Shown here: positions 1 through 6,711 of the stretch, in pieces | Numbering within the stretch: the stretch's first letter is position 1 | Layout of the letters: the number at the start of each line of letters is the position of its first letter | Source: JACRBK01 sp964427955 | GTDB lineage: Bacteria > Chloroflexota > Anaerolineae > Aggregatilineales > Aggregatilineaceae | NCBI GenBank assembly: GCA_964427955.1 | Contig: CAYRWY010000218.1 | Span: 1-9,624, forward strand | Length of the DNA stretch: 9,624 nucleotides | Direction: 5' to 3' | The notes under the pieces: model-generated | The model's database searches: none | What the model was told of the DNA's origin: nothing | Seen by the model: only the letters and a program-made list of their open reading frames with translations | Translations under genes and position numbers: made by a program

Positions 1-1112
1 TAGAACCACTTCTTCTTTTGCTTGCGCAGCTCTTCGAGGCGACCCCGCGCGGCACTCTGCGGATCGAGACGCAGCGCGGCCTCGTAGTCGGCCTCGGCGT
101 GGGCGCGATCTTTCTTCTGCTCGTAGATCTGGGCGCGATTAAAGTAGGCGTCGGCATTCTGGGGATTGACCCGGATCGCCTCGGTGAAATCCGCCAGCGC
201 GCCGTTCACGTTGCCGCTTTTCTGGCGTACCAGGCCCCGGTAGGTGAGCACCCCCGCGTTGGTCGGATCGCACTCGACCGACTTATCGAGGTGGCGCAGC
301 GCCTCCGCGAAATTGCCCGCCTCGTTAGCCTGCCGACCGCGCCCGAAGGGGATCAGCGCCTGGATCTGCCGCGCCGCGCCAAAGTCCATCAATTCGAGCG
401 CCCGCTGGTTGCACCGCTCGGCGGGATCGAAATTCCGCTGGCGGTAGTGGATGACGCTCATATTGTGCCAGGCCCAGGGATTCTCCGACGAGAACCGGAC
501 GGCCTCTTCGAACAGCCGGAGGGAGCGTTCCAGGATATTGTTCATGAGATAGATCCCGGCCAGCATTTCCAGCAGATAGGCGCGCTGGACGTCCCACCGG
601 GCCAGGGCAATCGCCCGCTCGAACCATTCCTCTACTTTGGGAATATCCTTCTGCGCATCCCAATAGCTCATTTCCGTCACGCAGTAGCGGTAGCCGAGCG
701 GGCCGGCCTCGGCCAGGTAATCCAGCACGGTGCGCGCGTCTTCGTAGCGTTTCATGCGCAGATAAATGATCGCTTCGATCAGGTTGATTTCGCTGCGATC
801 CGGGGCGATTTCCTGGGCGCGCTGGAGCCAGGTCAACGCCTGCTCGACGCCCGCCTGGTCATACTCGCGCCCGGACTCGAACGCCGCCATCGAGATCACG
901 CTGGCGATCCCGGCAAAAACGTACGGGCGGCAGCCGGTCGCCAGGTACGCCTTGAGCGCCTCGACCAGGGCGCGCGGCTCGCCACGATAGGCGTTCAACA
1001 CTTCGACCGCCTGCTCGAAACGCTCGGTCGCCTGGGGCGTGATCGCCGTTTCTTCCGGAATCGGCATCTTGGCCACTAACTCGTTGATCATCTGGACGGT
1101 TGGATCGGACAT
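1..1112 (-). CDS. TPR-repeat protein, C-terminal end at window edge
   Basis: Reading the minus strand from ATG at 1112 gives 370 codons without a stop. The window ends two bases into the next codon (TA-), so the stop may lie one base outside; the basic KKKWF tail fits a natural end. Tetratricopeptide motifs are clear in the C-terminal half: about residues 212-245, 250-284, 286-319 and 320-353, the last two with the classic A..Y..R......A..D...A....P pattern. The N-terminal half (about 30-200) is helical and probably holds degenerate TPRs. No signal peptide or membrane segment is visible, so it is likely a cytoplasmic protein-interaction scaffold. Two ATGs occur in tandem (1115 and 1112); an AAGGAA at 1123-1118 is better spaced for the second. 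It starts 20 bases after the SH3b gene stop, so the two are probably one transcript. TPR identity is confident; the partner is unknown. Confidence 0.88.
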   Translation of the reverse strand, partial: MSDPTVQMINELVAKMPIPEETAITPQATERFEQAVEVLNAYRGEPRALVEALKAYLATGCRPYVFAGIASVISMAAFESGREYDQAGVEQALTWLQRAQEIAPDRSEINLIEAIIYLRMKRYEDARTVLDYLAEAGPLGYRYCVTEMSYWDAQKDIPKVEEWFERAIALARWDVQRAYLLEMLAGIYLMNNILERSLRLFEEAVRFSSENPWAWHNMSVIHYRQRNFDPAERCNQRALELMDFGAARQIQALIPFGRGRQANEAGNFAEALRHLDKSVECDPTNAGVLTYRGLVRQKSGNVNGALADFTEAIRVNPQNADAYFNRAQIYEQKKDRAHAEADYEAALRLDPQSAARGRLEELRKQKKKWF

Positions 1113-1132
1113 CATCGTTCCTTTCTGGCGTG

Positions 1133-2305
1133 TTACTGACCGGATTGCAGCGCGGCTTCCAGCCGCTGGTCAAGCGTGGTCCCCATTTCCAGCAGGTCGG
1201 CGGGCGGGCGCGTCCCGTCCATGTATACGATCACCAGCACAACCCCGACGCCGTCGCGGCGAAAAACGAGCGCGTCGAGCCGCAGCACCGTATTCGCCGA
1301 CCCCAGATCGATCACGCCCGTCGCGGCATTCGAGGCGTCGCCCAGGCCGTCAAATCCCGGCAGCTTCTCCCGCTCGGTGACGTCGGCGGCGGAAGCCCCG
1401 CCGGAGAGCATCCCAATCGCCATCGACGTGACCAGTAGTTCCGGCTCCTCGATCAGCGCGGCCATATTCGTGTTGATGGCTCCTTGCAGGGGAAAGGTAT
1501 AGCCCATCACAAAAGCCATCGGATAATCGCTCGAAAAGGCGAAGAAGCTGCCAATGTCCAGGCCGGTAGCCTCCATGCTCGCCTCGAAATTCCCCATCTG
1601 GGGCGTCATGTCGCTGAAGCTCCACGGCAGATCGTCCAGCGTTAAGACGACGTCCGACAGGTCGGAGAGTTCGGCGGAGGTCAGAGTCGGCGGCGGCGTC
1701 CGCGTCGCCGTGAAGGCCGGAGTCGCGGTGAAGGTCGGCGTCCGCGTGAAACTCGGCGTGCGCGTGAAACTCGGCGTGCGGGTCGGCGTCGCGCTGGGCG
1801 GCAGGGCGAAGGGCAGCACCGCCGCGTTGCCAAAGGTTTCGGCCAACACACGCGAGGCCGGAATCCAGACCAACGCGCCGTCGTCCAACCTGACCTGGTA
1901 CCAGAGGCCATCCAGGCTGATCCCGGTCACCTCCAGCCAGGCGCTCTCCCCGACGGTGGTCACCTCCGGGTATTGCAGGCCCGGCCCCGACCGTGCCGCC
2001 AGCTCGCGCTGGATCTGCACCACGGGCGTCGCCGGAGTCGGCGTCAGGCTGGCGGTCGGCGTGCCGGTGGGCGTGGCCGTCACCGTCGCCGTCGCGGTAG
2101 GCAGATCGGTGGGAGTCGGCGTAATGGTCCCCGTCGCGGTCGCGGTGGGCGCCGCCGCCGTCAGGGTGCCGAACATCCCGATGAAGAGCTGCGTCCCCTG
2201 CTTATCCAGGTCCTTTTGAACCGAATCCCAGCCTACCACCAGCGCCGCACCCAACCCTACCACCAGCGCCGCCAACACCCCTGTCAGAATCATTATTCTT
2301 TTCAT
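1133..2305 (-). CDS. Membrane-anchored SH3b-domain protein with Thr/Pro-rich linkers
   Basis: A 390-residue protein. Residues 6-25 form a hydrophobic N-terminal anchor after MKR, with no lipobox cysteine, so it is probably exported and membrane-tethered. Residues 52-94 are a Thr/Pro/Ala-rich linker. Residues about 98-165 resemble a bacterial SH3 (SH3b) domain, with the ARSGPG turn, a LWYQVRL strand and VWIPASRV near its end. Residues 169-206 are a second linker with six-residue TPSFTR-like repeats. Residues 210-390 are a globular C-terminal domain that I do not recognise, with hydrophobic strands near 263-272 and 352-362. SH3b domains commonly bind cell-wall or peptide ligands; this role is inferred here. 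The open frame extends upstream to 2566, but that part only translates the palindromic repeats. The start at 2305 is chosen for its AGGGG eight bases upstream and for the anchor directly after it. It is followed by the TPR gene. Confidence 0.85.
   Translation of the reverse strand: MKRIMILTGVLAALVVGLGAALVVGWDSVQKDLDKQGTQLFIGMFGTLTAAAPTATATGTITPTPTDLPTATATVTATPTGTPTASLTPTPATPVVQIQRELAARSGPGLQYPEVTTVGESAWLEVTGISLDGLWYQVRLDDGALVWIPASRVLAETFGNAAVLPFALPPSATPTRTPSFTRTPSFTRTPTFTATPAFTATRTPPPTLTSAELSDLSDVVLTLDDLPWSFSDMTPQMGNFEASMEATGLDIGSFFAFSSDYPMAFVMGYTFPLQGAINTNMAALIEEPELLVTSMAIGMLSGGASAADVTEREKLPGFDGLGDASNAATGVIDLGSANTVLRLDALVFRRDGVGVVLVIVYMDGTRPPADLLEMGTTLDQRLEAALQSGQ
1706..1777 (-). repeat. 18-bp tandem repeats encoding TPSFTR-like linker
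   Basis: Four consecutive 18-base units encode residues 177-200 of the SH3b protein, reading TPSFTR, TPSFTR, TPTFTA and TPAFTA. The first two units are nearly identical at the DNA level and the other two have drifted. The unit length is a multiple of three, so gain or loss of units changes linker length without a frameshift. Such linkers usually space an exported domain from the membrane or from another domain. Confidence 0.75.
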
Positions 2306-2313
2306 GTTAAAGT

Positions 2314-2318
2314 CCCCT
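2314..2318 (-). promoter_or_regulatory. Ribosome binding site that sets the SH3b gene start
   Basis: On the minus strand AGGGG lies eight bases before the ATG at 2305. It decides between this start and a much longer open frame reaching 2566, whose extra codons are simply the repeat cluster read in frame. Confidence 0.6.
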
Positions 2319-2328
2319 CTAAAATTAA

Positions 2329-2372
2329 CCTCACCCCCCGACCCCCTCTCCATTCGAAATGGAGAGGGGGAG
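2329..2372. repeat. GC-rich palindromic repeat, copy 1
   Basis: This 44-base unit begins CCTCACCCCCCG and contains a perfect hairpin at 2342-2370, with 13-base arms (CCCCCTCTCCATT and its complement) around the loop CGA. It is identical to the copy at 2449-2492. It lies 24 bases upstream of the SH3b start codon, so it would be in or close to that gene's leader. From memory, repeats of this kind are scattered through Chloroflexota and cyanobacterial genomes; their function is not established. Confidence 0.85.
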
Positions 2373-2448
2373 CAGCGCGGGGGAAATGTCGGTGTAGGGG
2401 CGTATTGATGGACTTTAAGAAAATAGGACGGAGATCGCGGGCGGTTGG

Positions 2449-2492
2449 CCTCACCCCCCGACCCCCTCTCCATTCGAAATGGAGAGGGGGAG
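2449..2492. repeat. GC-rich palindromic repeat, copy 2
   Basis: An exact 44-base copy of the unit at 2329-2372, offset by 120 bases, with the hairpin at 2462-2490. Together with the oppositely oriented copy at 2511-2552 it makes a roughly 104-base segment whose ends are CCTCACCCC (2449-2457) and GGGGTGAGG (2544-2552), that is, terminal inverted repeats. Confidence 0.85.
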
Positions 2493-2510
2493 ATCGGCAC
2501 GCCGGGTAAG

Positions 2511-2552
2511 TCCCCTCGCCAACTCGGTTGGAGAGGGGATTTAGGGGTGAGG
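2511..2552. repeat. GC-rich palindromic repeat, inverted diverged copy
   Basis: The same family in the opposite direction. It contains a 13-base stem (TCCCCTCGCCAAC with GTTGGAGAGGGGA, one mismatch) around the loop TCG, then ATTTAGGGGTGAGG. The stem sequence differs from copies 1 and 2 but the outer GGGGTGAGG is conserved. The change in hairpin core with kept outer motif suggests selection or recombination acting on structure rather than on exact sequence. Confidence 0.75.
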
Positions 2553-2645
2553 CCGGATCTCCGCACTCAATTGTTAAATCGCATCAATACACCCCTACAG
2601 GCTTGCACCACGTCCTGATCCTCTCACAATTTTCCCGGTCGCCTC

Positions 2646-2661
2646 CCCCCAAAGGTGGGGG
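2646..2661. terminator. Short hairpin after the 157-residue gene, possible terminator
   Basis: CCCCCA (2646-2651) and TGGGGG (2656-2661) form a perfect 6-bp stem with a 4-base loop, 11 bases beyond the stop codon of the minus-strand gene ending at 2673. No T-run follows on either strand, so it is not a standard intrinsic terminator. It may only stabilise the 3' end or belong to the local GC-rich repeat set. Confidence 0.3.
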
Positions 2662-2672
2662 CGATCCCGGCG

Positions 2673-3146
2673 CTAGGCCCCAATCGCCCGCAGCGACTCC
2701 TTGAGATGCTCGCGGATCGCCAGCACCAGCTCGCGGTAAAAGCCGCGCGCGCTGTCCGGCGAGAGCACCACGTCGTGATAAAAACTGCCGGACGCCCGCT
2801 CGACCAGCCACAGGTCCACGCCAAAGTACGGCACGTCCGGCTGATCGTCCAGCGTGTCGAACTTGACGCGGCGCAGCGCGCCAACCAGGGTCTGGTAGCG
2901 TTCCAGCGGGATGGTGTAATCGAAATAAACGTCTTTGCCGGGCTTGTCGTAGGCCACCTTGAGGGCGCAGCTTTGGCCGTGCCCGCGCGTCAGGGTGGCG
3001 GTCTGGTTCGGGTGCTGCGGATCGTGGTACTGAATGGTCACGCGGAAGGCTTCATTCACCCCGGGCTGCTGGGTGAGGCTCCGCACCTCGTTTTGTTTGA
3101 GTCGCAGCGCAATCAGCCGGATCGGATCGGCTCGCCGTGATTCCAT
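2673..3146 (-). CDS. Conserved-looking hypothetical protein, 157 residues
   Basis: I do not recognise this family. The protein is soluble in appearance, with no signal peptide or membrane segment and alternating strand-like and helix-like stretches. An N-terminal basic segment (residues 1-25) is followed by predicted strands (about 34-40 and 73-79), an acidic loop (97-104), more strands (108-116 and 122-129) and an amphipathic C-terminal helix (about 133-154). No catalytic motif is evident and it has a single cysteine (C60). The start at 3146 is preferred over an in-frame ATG at 3185 because GGAG lies nine bases upstream and the extra 13 codons have no such site. The stop is TAG at 2675-2673. 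It is divergent from tnpB. Without the insertion it would lie directly downstream of the kinase gene on the same strand, so it may once have been part of that transcript. Confidence 0.7.
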   Translation of the reverse strand: MESRRADPIRLIALRLKQNEVRSLTQQPGVNEAFRVTIQYHDPQHPNQTATLTRGHGQSCALKVAYDKPGKDVYFDYTIPLERYQTLVGALRRVKFDTLDDQPDVPYFGVDLWLVERASGSFYHDVVLSPDSARGFYRELVLAIREHLKESLRAIGA

Positions 3147-3286
3147 GTCGGATTTCTCCCCACTTGTTAGACAAACTACCCACAAAACCCAGGTGCCGCT
3201 CTAAACCTGAGAGAGAGAAGTATCACCTGCTTCGCCCGCTTGCGATGAGGTTGCACACCAAACCAGACGGCAGTAGACTGGTGGCT

Positions 3287-4399
3287 ATGAGAATGACCTA
3301 CAAGTATCGCCTGCTGCCTACTCAAGGCCAGCGTCGCACGTTGAATCAGACTCTGGAACAGTGCAGGTGGGTCTATAACCAGTCCCTCGCGTTGCGCAAA
3401 ACAGCCTGGGAACAAGAGCGACGTTCGATCTCGTATTACGAGAGCAAACGGTTGCTGCCGATCTGGAAAAACCAGAGGCCGGAACTCACAAGCGTGCATT
3501 CGCAGGTACTCCAGAATGTGACCCAGCGGGTGGAGTGGGCGTTCCAGGCGTTTTTTCGACGCGTGAAGGCGGGAGAGAACCCGGGTTACCCTCGTTTCAA
3601 GGGACCGGGCGGATATGATAGCTTCACATATCCGCAATACGGCTATCGAGTTGAAATAGAGAAAGCCCGGCTGCAACTGTCGAAGATCGGCAACGTTCGG
3701 GCGAATTTTCACCGCCCAATAGAGGGCACAATCAAGACCGTGACGTTGCAAAGAGATCGTATCGGAAATTGGTATGCCTGTTTGGCGTGCGAAGTTGAGG
3801 TCCAGCCGCGCTTGCCCAATGAGAATAAGGTAGGAATTGATCTGGGGTTGAAGACGTTTGCCACACTCTCGGATGGGAGCACCATCGAACGCCAGCGCTG
3901 GATCAAGCGCGACGAAAAAGACATTGCCCGCCTTCAGCGCAAGAAGGAACGCTTTCCTAAAGGTAGCCCCCAGCGGCGTCAGATTCTTCACACCCTCCAC
4001 CACGCCTACCAACGAGCAGCACACCGCCGGACCAACTTCGCCCATCAGACTAGCCGCCAACTGGTAAATACCTACCAAGTAATGTTTTTCGAAGACCTGG
4101 ACATTCAGGAATTGCAGGGCAGGGGGAACAAGGTTGTCAACAGAGGTATCGCGGATGTGGCCTGGGGACAGTTCGTGCAATTCACCACGTACAAGGCTGA
4201 GAGGGCCGGTCGTGTAGTGCTGCGCGTCAATCCCAGGGGTACTACGCAGGAATGCTCTGGTTGTGGTCAGGCAGTTCCCAAAGACCTGTCCGTGCGAGTT
4301 CACAACTGTCCTTACTGCGGTCTAAAGCTAGATCGCGATCTCAATGCGGCCAGAAATATTCTCGCTCGTGGACTAGCGAGCGTCGGGTCTGACCCGTAA
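3287..4399 (+). CDS. tnpB: RNA-guided nuclease TnpB (IS200/IS605 OrfB)
   Basis: A 370-residue protein in the normal TnpB size range. It begins MRMTYKYRLLPT, the typical opening strand of OrfB proteins. Residues about 5-95 form the N-terminal helical/WED-like region. The RuvC-like nuclease is complete: D185 in VGIDLG, E269 in FFEDLD and D351 in DRDLNAARN. A zinc ribbon with C323/C326 (CSGC) and C341/C344 (CPYC) sits between the second and third motifs. TnpB proteins cut DNA next to a short target-adjacent motif using a guide RNA from the element's right end, which keeps the element in the population. The frame is open back to 3137, and an in-frame ATG also exists at 3245. The start at 3287 (or 3293) is chosen by homology to the family opening; the ribosome site is weak. 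It converges on the kinase gene with only 34 bases between stops. It appears intact. Confidence 0.93.
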   Translation: MRMTYKYRLLPTQGQRRTLNQTLEQCRWVYNQSLALRKTAWEQERRSISYYESKRLLPIWKNQRPELTSVHSQVLQNVTQRVEWAFQAFFRRVKAGENPGYPRFKGPGGYDSFTYPQYGYRVEIEKARLQLSKIGNVRANFHRPIEGTIKTVTLQRDRIGNWYACLACEVEVQPRLPNENKVGIDLGLKTFATLSDGSTIERQRWIKRDEKDIARLQRKKERFPKGSPQRRQILHTLHHAYQRAAHRRTNFAHQTSRQLVNTYQVMFFEDLDIQELQGRGNKVVNRGIADVAWGQFVQFTTYKAERAGRVVLRVNPRGTTQECSGCGQAVPKDLSVRVHNCPYCGLKLDRDLNAARNILARGLASVGSDP

Positions 4400-4430
4400 A
4401 AACTCAAGCATCGACACTTGGGCATAGTCA
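4361..4430 (+). ncRNA. Candidate TnpB guide RNA (omega/reRNA) 3' region
   Basis: In characterised elements the guide RNA overlaps the 3' end of tnpB and runs into the right end. Here three small stems follow one another: CTCGCT/AGCGAG (4361-4380), CGGGT/ACCCG (4384-4396, spanning the last codons) and CTCAAG/CTTGGG (4403-4422, one wobble pair). The position and stem series match expectation, but the RNA start, its processing and the guide boundary cannot be fixed from the sequence. The guide would be the bases just past the element end, probably near 4425-4450. Confidence 0.35.
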
Positions 4431-4433
4431 CAA

Positions 4434-6566
4434 CTATTGTACAACAACCTGGGATGGGAGAGAAATCCTGACCTGAGTCCCACCTTCTGTTAATGACTCG
4501 ACGACCAGCTCGCCGCCGATCACGGCCAGCATGGTGCTGTGCAGCGTCAATCCTCCGCCGCTGCCTGCCGCCGGGCGGGATGCCGCCGCGCGGTACGATA
4601 GCCCGACGCCGTCATCACGCACGGTGATCGCCAGCCGCTCGCCATGCGTGATCGCGATCCACAGCGTCAGCGCGCGCCCGGCCTCGTCCCCGCGCCCATG
4701 CAGCGCCGCGTTGCGCACCGCCTCGCGCGCCGCGCCGATCAGCACCTCGCGGATCAGCGGATCGAGCGGCGGCAGATCGTCCGCGATCTCCCACGTCACG
4801 GCATTGAACGCCTCGGCGTACTCCGCCTGGATCATCTGCCGCAGCGCGCCCGCCAGCCCATCCGGCCCGGCCAGCGGCAGCGCCGATCCCGCCGAGGTGT
4901 GGATCAGGTCCGAAATCTGCTGGTGCAGCCCGGTCAGGGTCTGGATCGCCTCGCGGGCGGCGGGTTCGCTGCGCGCCAGGCCGCTCAGCTTCAACACGGC
5001 GGTATGCAGCGCGGGCAAAATGTCGTCGTGCAGCGCGCGCCGCGTGCGCAGATCGACCACGCGCGTTTCGGCCAAGCGCCGCCGTTGCAGATCCACCAGC
5101 CGCCGCGCCACCTGTTCCCCGGCCAGCAGGTCGATCACCCGCTCGGCGCTGGCCCGCGCGATCTCGATCTCCTCCTGGGTGTACAGCCCGCCGTCCCGCT
5201 TGGGACCGAACAGCAGCGCCCCGATCAGCCCGCGCTCGCTCCACAGCGGCACGCCCCATTCCAGCCCGCCGAACTCTGCCGGATCGAGCGCCACCACCGG
5301 ACTCGCCACCGGGAGAAAGCGATCCGGCGACAGCCGGAAATCCGGCGGATCGGCCCGGCGCGGATAGACCAGCGGCGGCCCGGCCAGCGGGGCCAGCGCC
5401 CCCAGCGGGATCAGCACCGCCTGCCCCGCGCCCAACACTTCCTCGCAGATGGCCTGGAACAGCACCGCCGTGCGCGAGGCGGAATCGTCTTCGGCGGTGA
5501 CGAGATGGCGCATAAATTCCTGGCTGCTGACGAAGGGCCGCAGCCGGGCGAAAAATTCCTCGCGGTGCTTGAAGTTCCGCCAGCCGAACAGCGCGTACAG
5601 CACCACCATGACGACCGTCGCCAGCGTCAGGCTGAAGACCGGGAGCGGCTGCCAGATCAGCGTATAGCCCACCGTCGCCGCCAGCGTGCCCGCCAGCAGG
5701 ATCGTGCTGCGCCACTGGCGGAAAAAACCGCGCTGCGGCAGCACCTTGCCGGTGAAGATCTCGTAGGACACAATCGACTGCCCCAGCAGGATGATCGCGC
5801 CCCCGATCAGGCTTTCGAGCAGGATGTCGAACATCACCACGGCGCGCGGCACGCCCACGCCCAGCAGCGATGTCGCGCGGACGCGGTACTGCTGGTAGAC
5901 CCAGATCATGAACGCGGTCAGCAGCACCGCCACCGCCAGCAGCGCCGCCGACGCGCCGATCAGCCAGGGGCGCGCGCGCTGCCGGGCCAGGTCGCCCATC
6001 ATGCGCCGTGAGGGCTGCGAATAGCGCAGCGCGTCCAGCGGGAGCAGGATGCACAGCACGCTGAACGGCGGATAGAGGATGAACATCACCGGGAAATGGC
6101 CCCAGGCGGTGGCCTGCGAGAGATCGAGCACGGTCAACTGCATGTACGTCGGCAGTGGATGCGCGACGACCATCAACACCAGCAGCCCTGCCGCGAAGAT
6201 CGCCACCACGCCCAGTCCCCAGCGGTGACGGCGATACAGCCGCGATTCCGGCTGTTCCCAAAAGCCCGCGTACCACAGGATGATCACGTACCACGCGAAC
6301 GGCGTGAGCACCACCGGCACCCAGCCGATCCGCCACCAACTTTCGAGGTCCCGGCTGCCGAACATGGTCAGCTCGTGCCCGGCGATGATGGTATGGCTGA
6401 TGAAAAACAGCGCGCCCAGCAGCAGCCCGGCGAAGACCAGCCCACTGCCCCACGTGCTGCGCTCGGCATTCAGCGCGATGGTCAGCGCCAGCCACAGCAG
6501 GATGATCGCGTTGAACAGCGACACGCTGACCAGCAGCCAATCCAGCACGAACACCCCGGCAGTCAC
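4434..6566 (-). CDS. Polytopic sensor histidine kinase, NarL/DegS type
   Basis: A 710-residue protein. Residues about 7-328 contain some nine hydrophobic spans (7-31, 42-62, 82-103, 116-137, 156-178, 200-223, 243-266, 286-306, 308-328). A GAF-like domain follows (about 340-485), ending in the typical VPLWSERGLIGALLFG and YTQEEIEIA segments. The dimerisation region has H513 in RALHDDILP, the likely phosphorylated histidine of a HisKA_3-type domain. The ATPase region has an N-box around N619 (REAVRNA), a G1 box DDGVG (651-655) and a glycine-rich G2 loop (668-672). It should autophosphorylate on H513 and pass phosphate to the regulator encoded just upstream. The start is GTG at 6566, with AAGGGAG ten bases ahead. 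A 145-base spacer holding a palindrome separates it from the regulator gene. All kinase motifs are present, so it is probably active. The signal is unknown. Confidence 0.9.
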   Translation of the reverse strand: MTAGVFVLDWLLVSVSLFNAIILLWLALTIALNAERSTWGSGLVFAGLLLGALFFISHTIIAGHELTMFGSRDLESWWRIGWVPVVLTPFAWYVIILWYAGFWEQPESRLYRRHRWGLGVVAIFAAGLLVLMVVAHPLPTYMQLTVLDLSQATAWGHFPVMFILYPPFSVLCILLPLDALRYSQPSRRMMGDLARQRARPWLIGASAALLAVAVLLTAFMIWVYQQYRVRATSLLGVGVPRAVVMFDILLESLIGGAIILLGQSIVSYEIFTGKVLPQRGFFRQWRSTILLAGTLAATVGYTLIWQPLPVFSLTLATVVMVVLYALFGWRNFKHREEFFARLRPFVSSQEFMRHLVTAEDDSASRTAVLFQAICEEVLGAGQAVLIPLGALAPLAGPPLVYPRRADPPDFRLSPDRFLPVASPVVALDPAEFGGLEWGVPLWSERGLIGALLFGPKRDGGLYTQEEIEIARASAERVIDLLAGEQVARRLVDLQRRRLAETRVVDLRTRRALHDDILPALHTAVLKLSGLARSEPAAREAIQTLTGLHQQISDLIHTSAGSALPLAGPDGLAGALRQMIQAEYAEAFNAVTWEIADDLPPLDPLIREVLIGAAREAVRNAALHGRGDEAGRALTLWIAITHGERLAITVRDDGVGLSYRAAASRPAAGSGGGLTLHSTMLAVIGGELVVESLTEGGTQVRISLPSQVVVQ

Positions 6567-6598
6567 GATCCGTACACTCCCTTAGAAACAAAAAGCTT

Positions 6599-6702
6599 CA
6601 CCACAGAGGGCACAGAGTACACGGAGAAAAACTAAAGAGAGAAAAGCGTTTTTTCTCGTTCTTCTCTGCTTTTCCTCTGTGCTCTCTGTGTCCTCTGTGG
6701 TG
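6599..6702. repeat. CACAGAG-type palindromic repeat between regulator and kinase genes
   Basis: The left arm (6599-6631) has three 9-base-spaced units: CACAGAGGG, CACAGAGTA and CACGGAGAA. The right arm (6671-6702) is its imperfect reverse complement, ending CCTCTGTGGTG. The purine- and pyrimidine-rich middle contains TTTTTTCTC. T-runs follow the structure in both directions: AAAAA at 6590-6594 on the left, read as T5 on the minus strand, and TTTTT at 6708-6712 on the right. It could therefore act as a weak terminator or attenuator between the two genes. From memory this repeat type is common and unexplained in many environmental bacteria. Confidence 0.8.
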
Positions 6703-6711
6703 CGATGTTTT

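Larger units (their letters stand above)
2393..2599. repeat. 18-nt inverted repeat pair enclosing palindromes 2 and 3
   Basis: TGTAGGGGCGTATTGATG at 2393-2410 is the reverse complement of 2582-2599 with one mismatch (17 of 18). The pair encloses the 2449-2492 and 2511-2552 repeats, giving a nested, roughly 207-base palindromic structure. The remainder of the 2306-2672 gene-free stretch shows no plausible gene: the open frames through it only translate the repeats. Confidence 0.7.
3190..4430 (+). mobile_element. IS200/IS605-type element carrying only tnpB (ends approximate)
   Basis: A complete tnpB gene is flanked by short gene-free stretches, 140 bases on the left and 34 on the right, containing imperfect hairpins: CAGGT/ACCTG at 3190-3209 and ACCAG/CTGGT at 3262-3282 on the left; CGGGT/ACCCG at 4384-4396 and CTCAAG/CTTGGG at 4403-4422 on the right. 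This family has subterminal hairpins instead of inverted terminal repeats and makes no target duplication, so the ends cannot be fixed by eye. No tnpA (Y1 transposase) is present, so movement would need TnpA supplied in trans. GC content is visibly lower than in neighbours: hand counts give 33/60 at 3301-3360 and 28/60 at 4081-4140, against 48/60 at 5101-5160. Confidence 0.65.

Noticed and set aside
18..1079. Long plus-strand open frame of 353 codons
   Set aside because: It is antisense to the TPR gene. Its translation shows no domain, while the minus strand gives clear TPR motifs and a good start.
2329..2552. Possible CRISPR array in the repeat cluster
   Set aside because: There are only two same-direction copies, 76 bases apart, plus one inverted diverged copy. 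The units are long perfect hairpins and no cas gene is nearby.
3137..3286. Longer tnpB start at 3137 or 3245
   Set aside because: TnpB proteins typically begin at the TYKYRLLPT-like strand. The extra codons would lie in the element's left end and across the leader of the divergent gene.
3147..3286. Promoter boxes for the divergent 157-residue gene and tnpB
   Set aside because: I looked for -35/-10 pairs on both strands and found no pair with acceptable matches and spacing.
3176..4303. Minus-strand open frame of 375 codons opposite tnpB
   Set aside because: It is antisense to an unmistakable TnpB and shows no recognisable motif.
4615..6591. Long alternative frames over the kinase gene (minus 4615-6591, plus 4644-6011 and plus 4531-5367)
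   Set aside because: They are frame shadows caused by high GC. The compositions are Arg/Ala/Gly- or Gln/Arg-rich without domains, whereas the 4434-6566 frame contains all kinase motifs.
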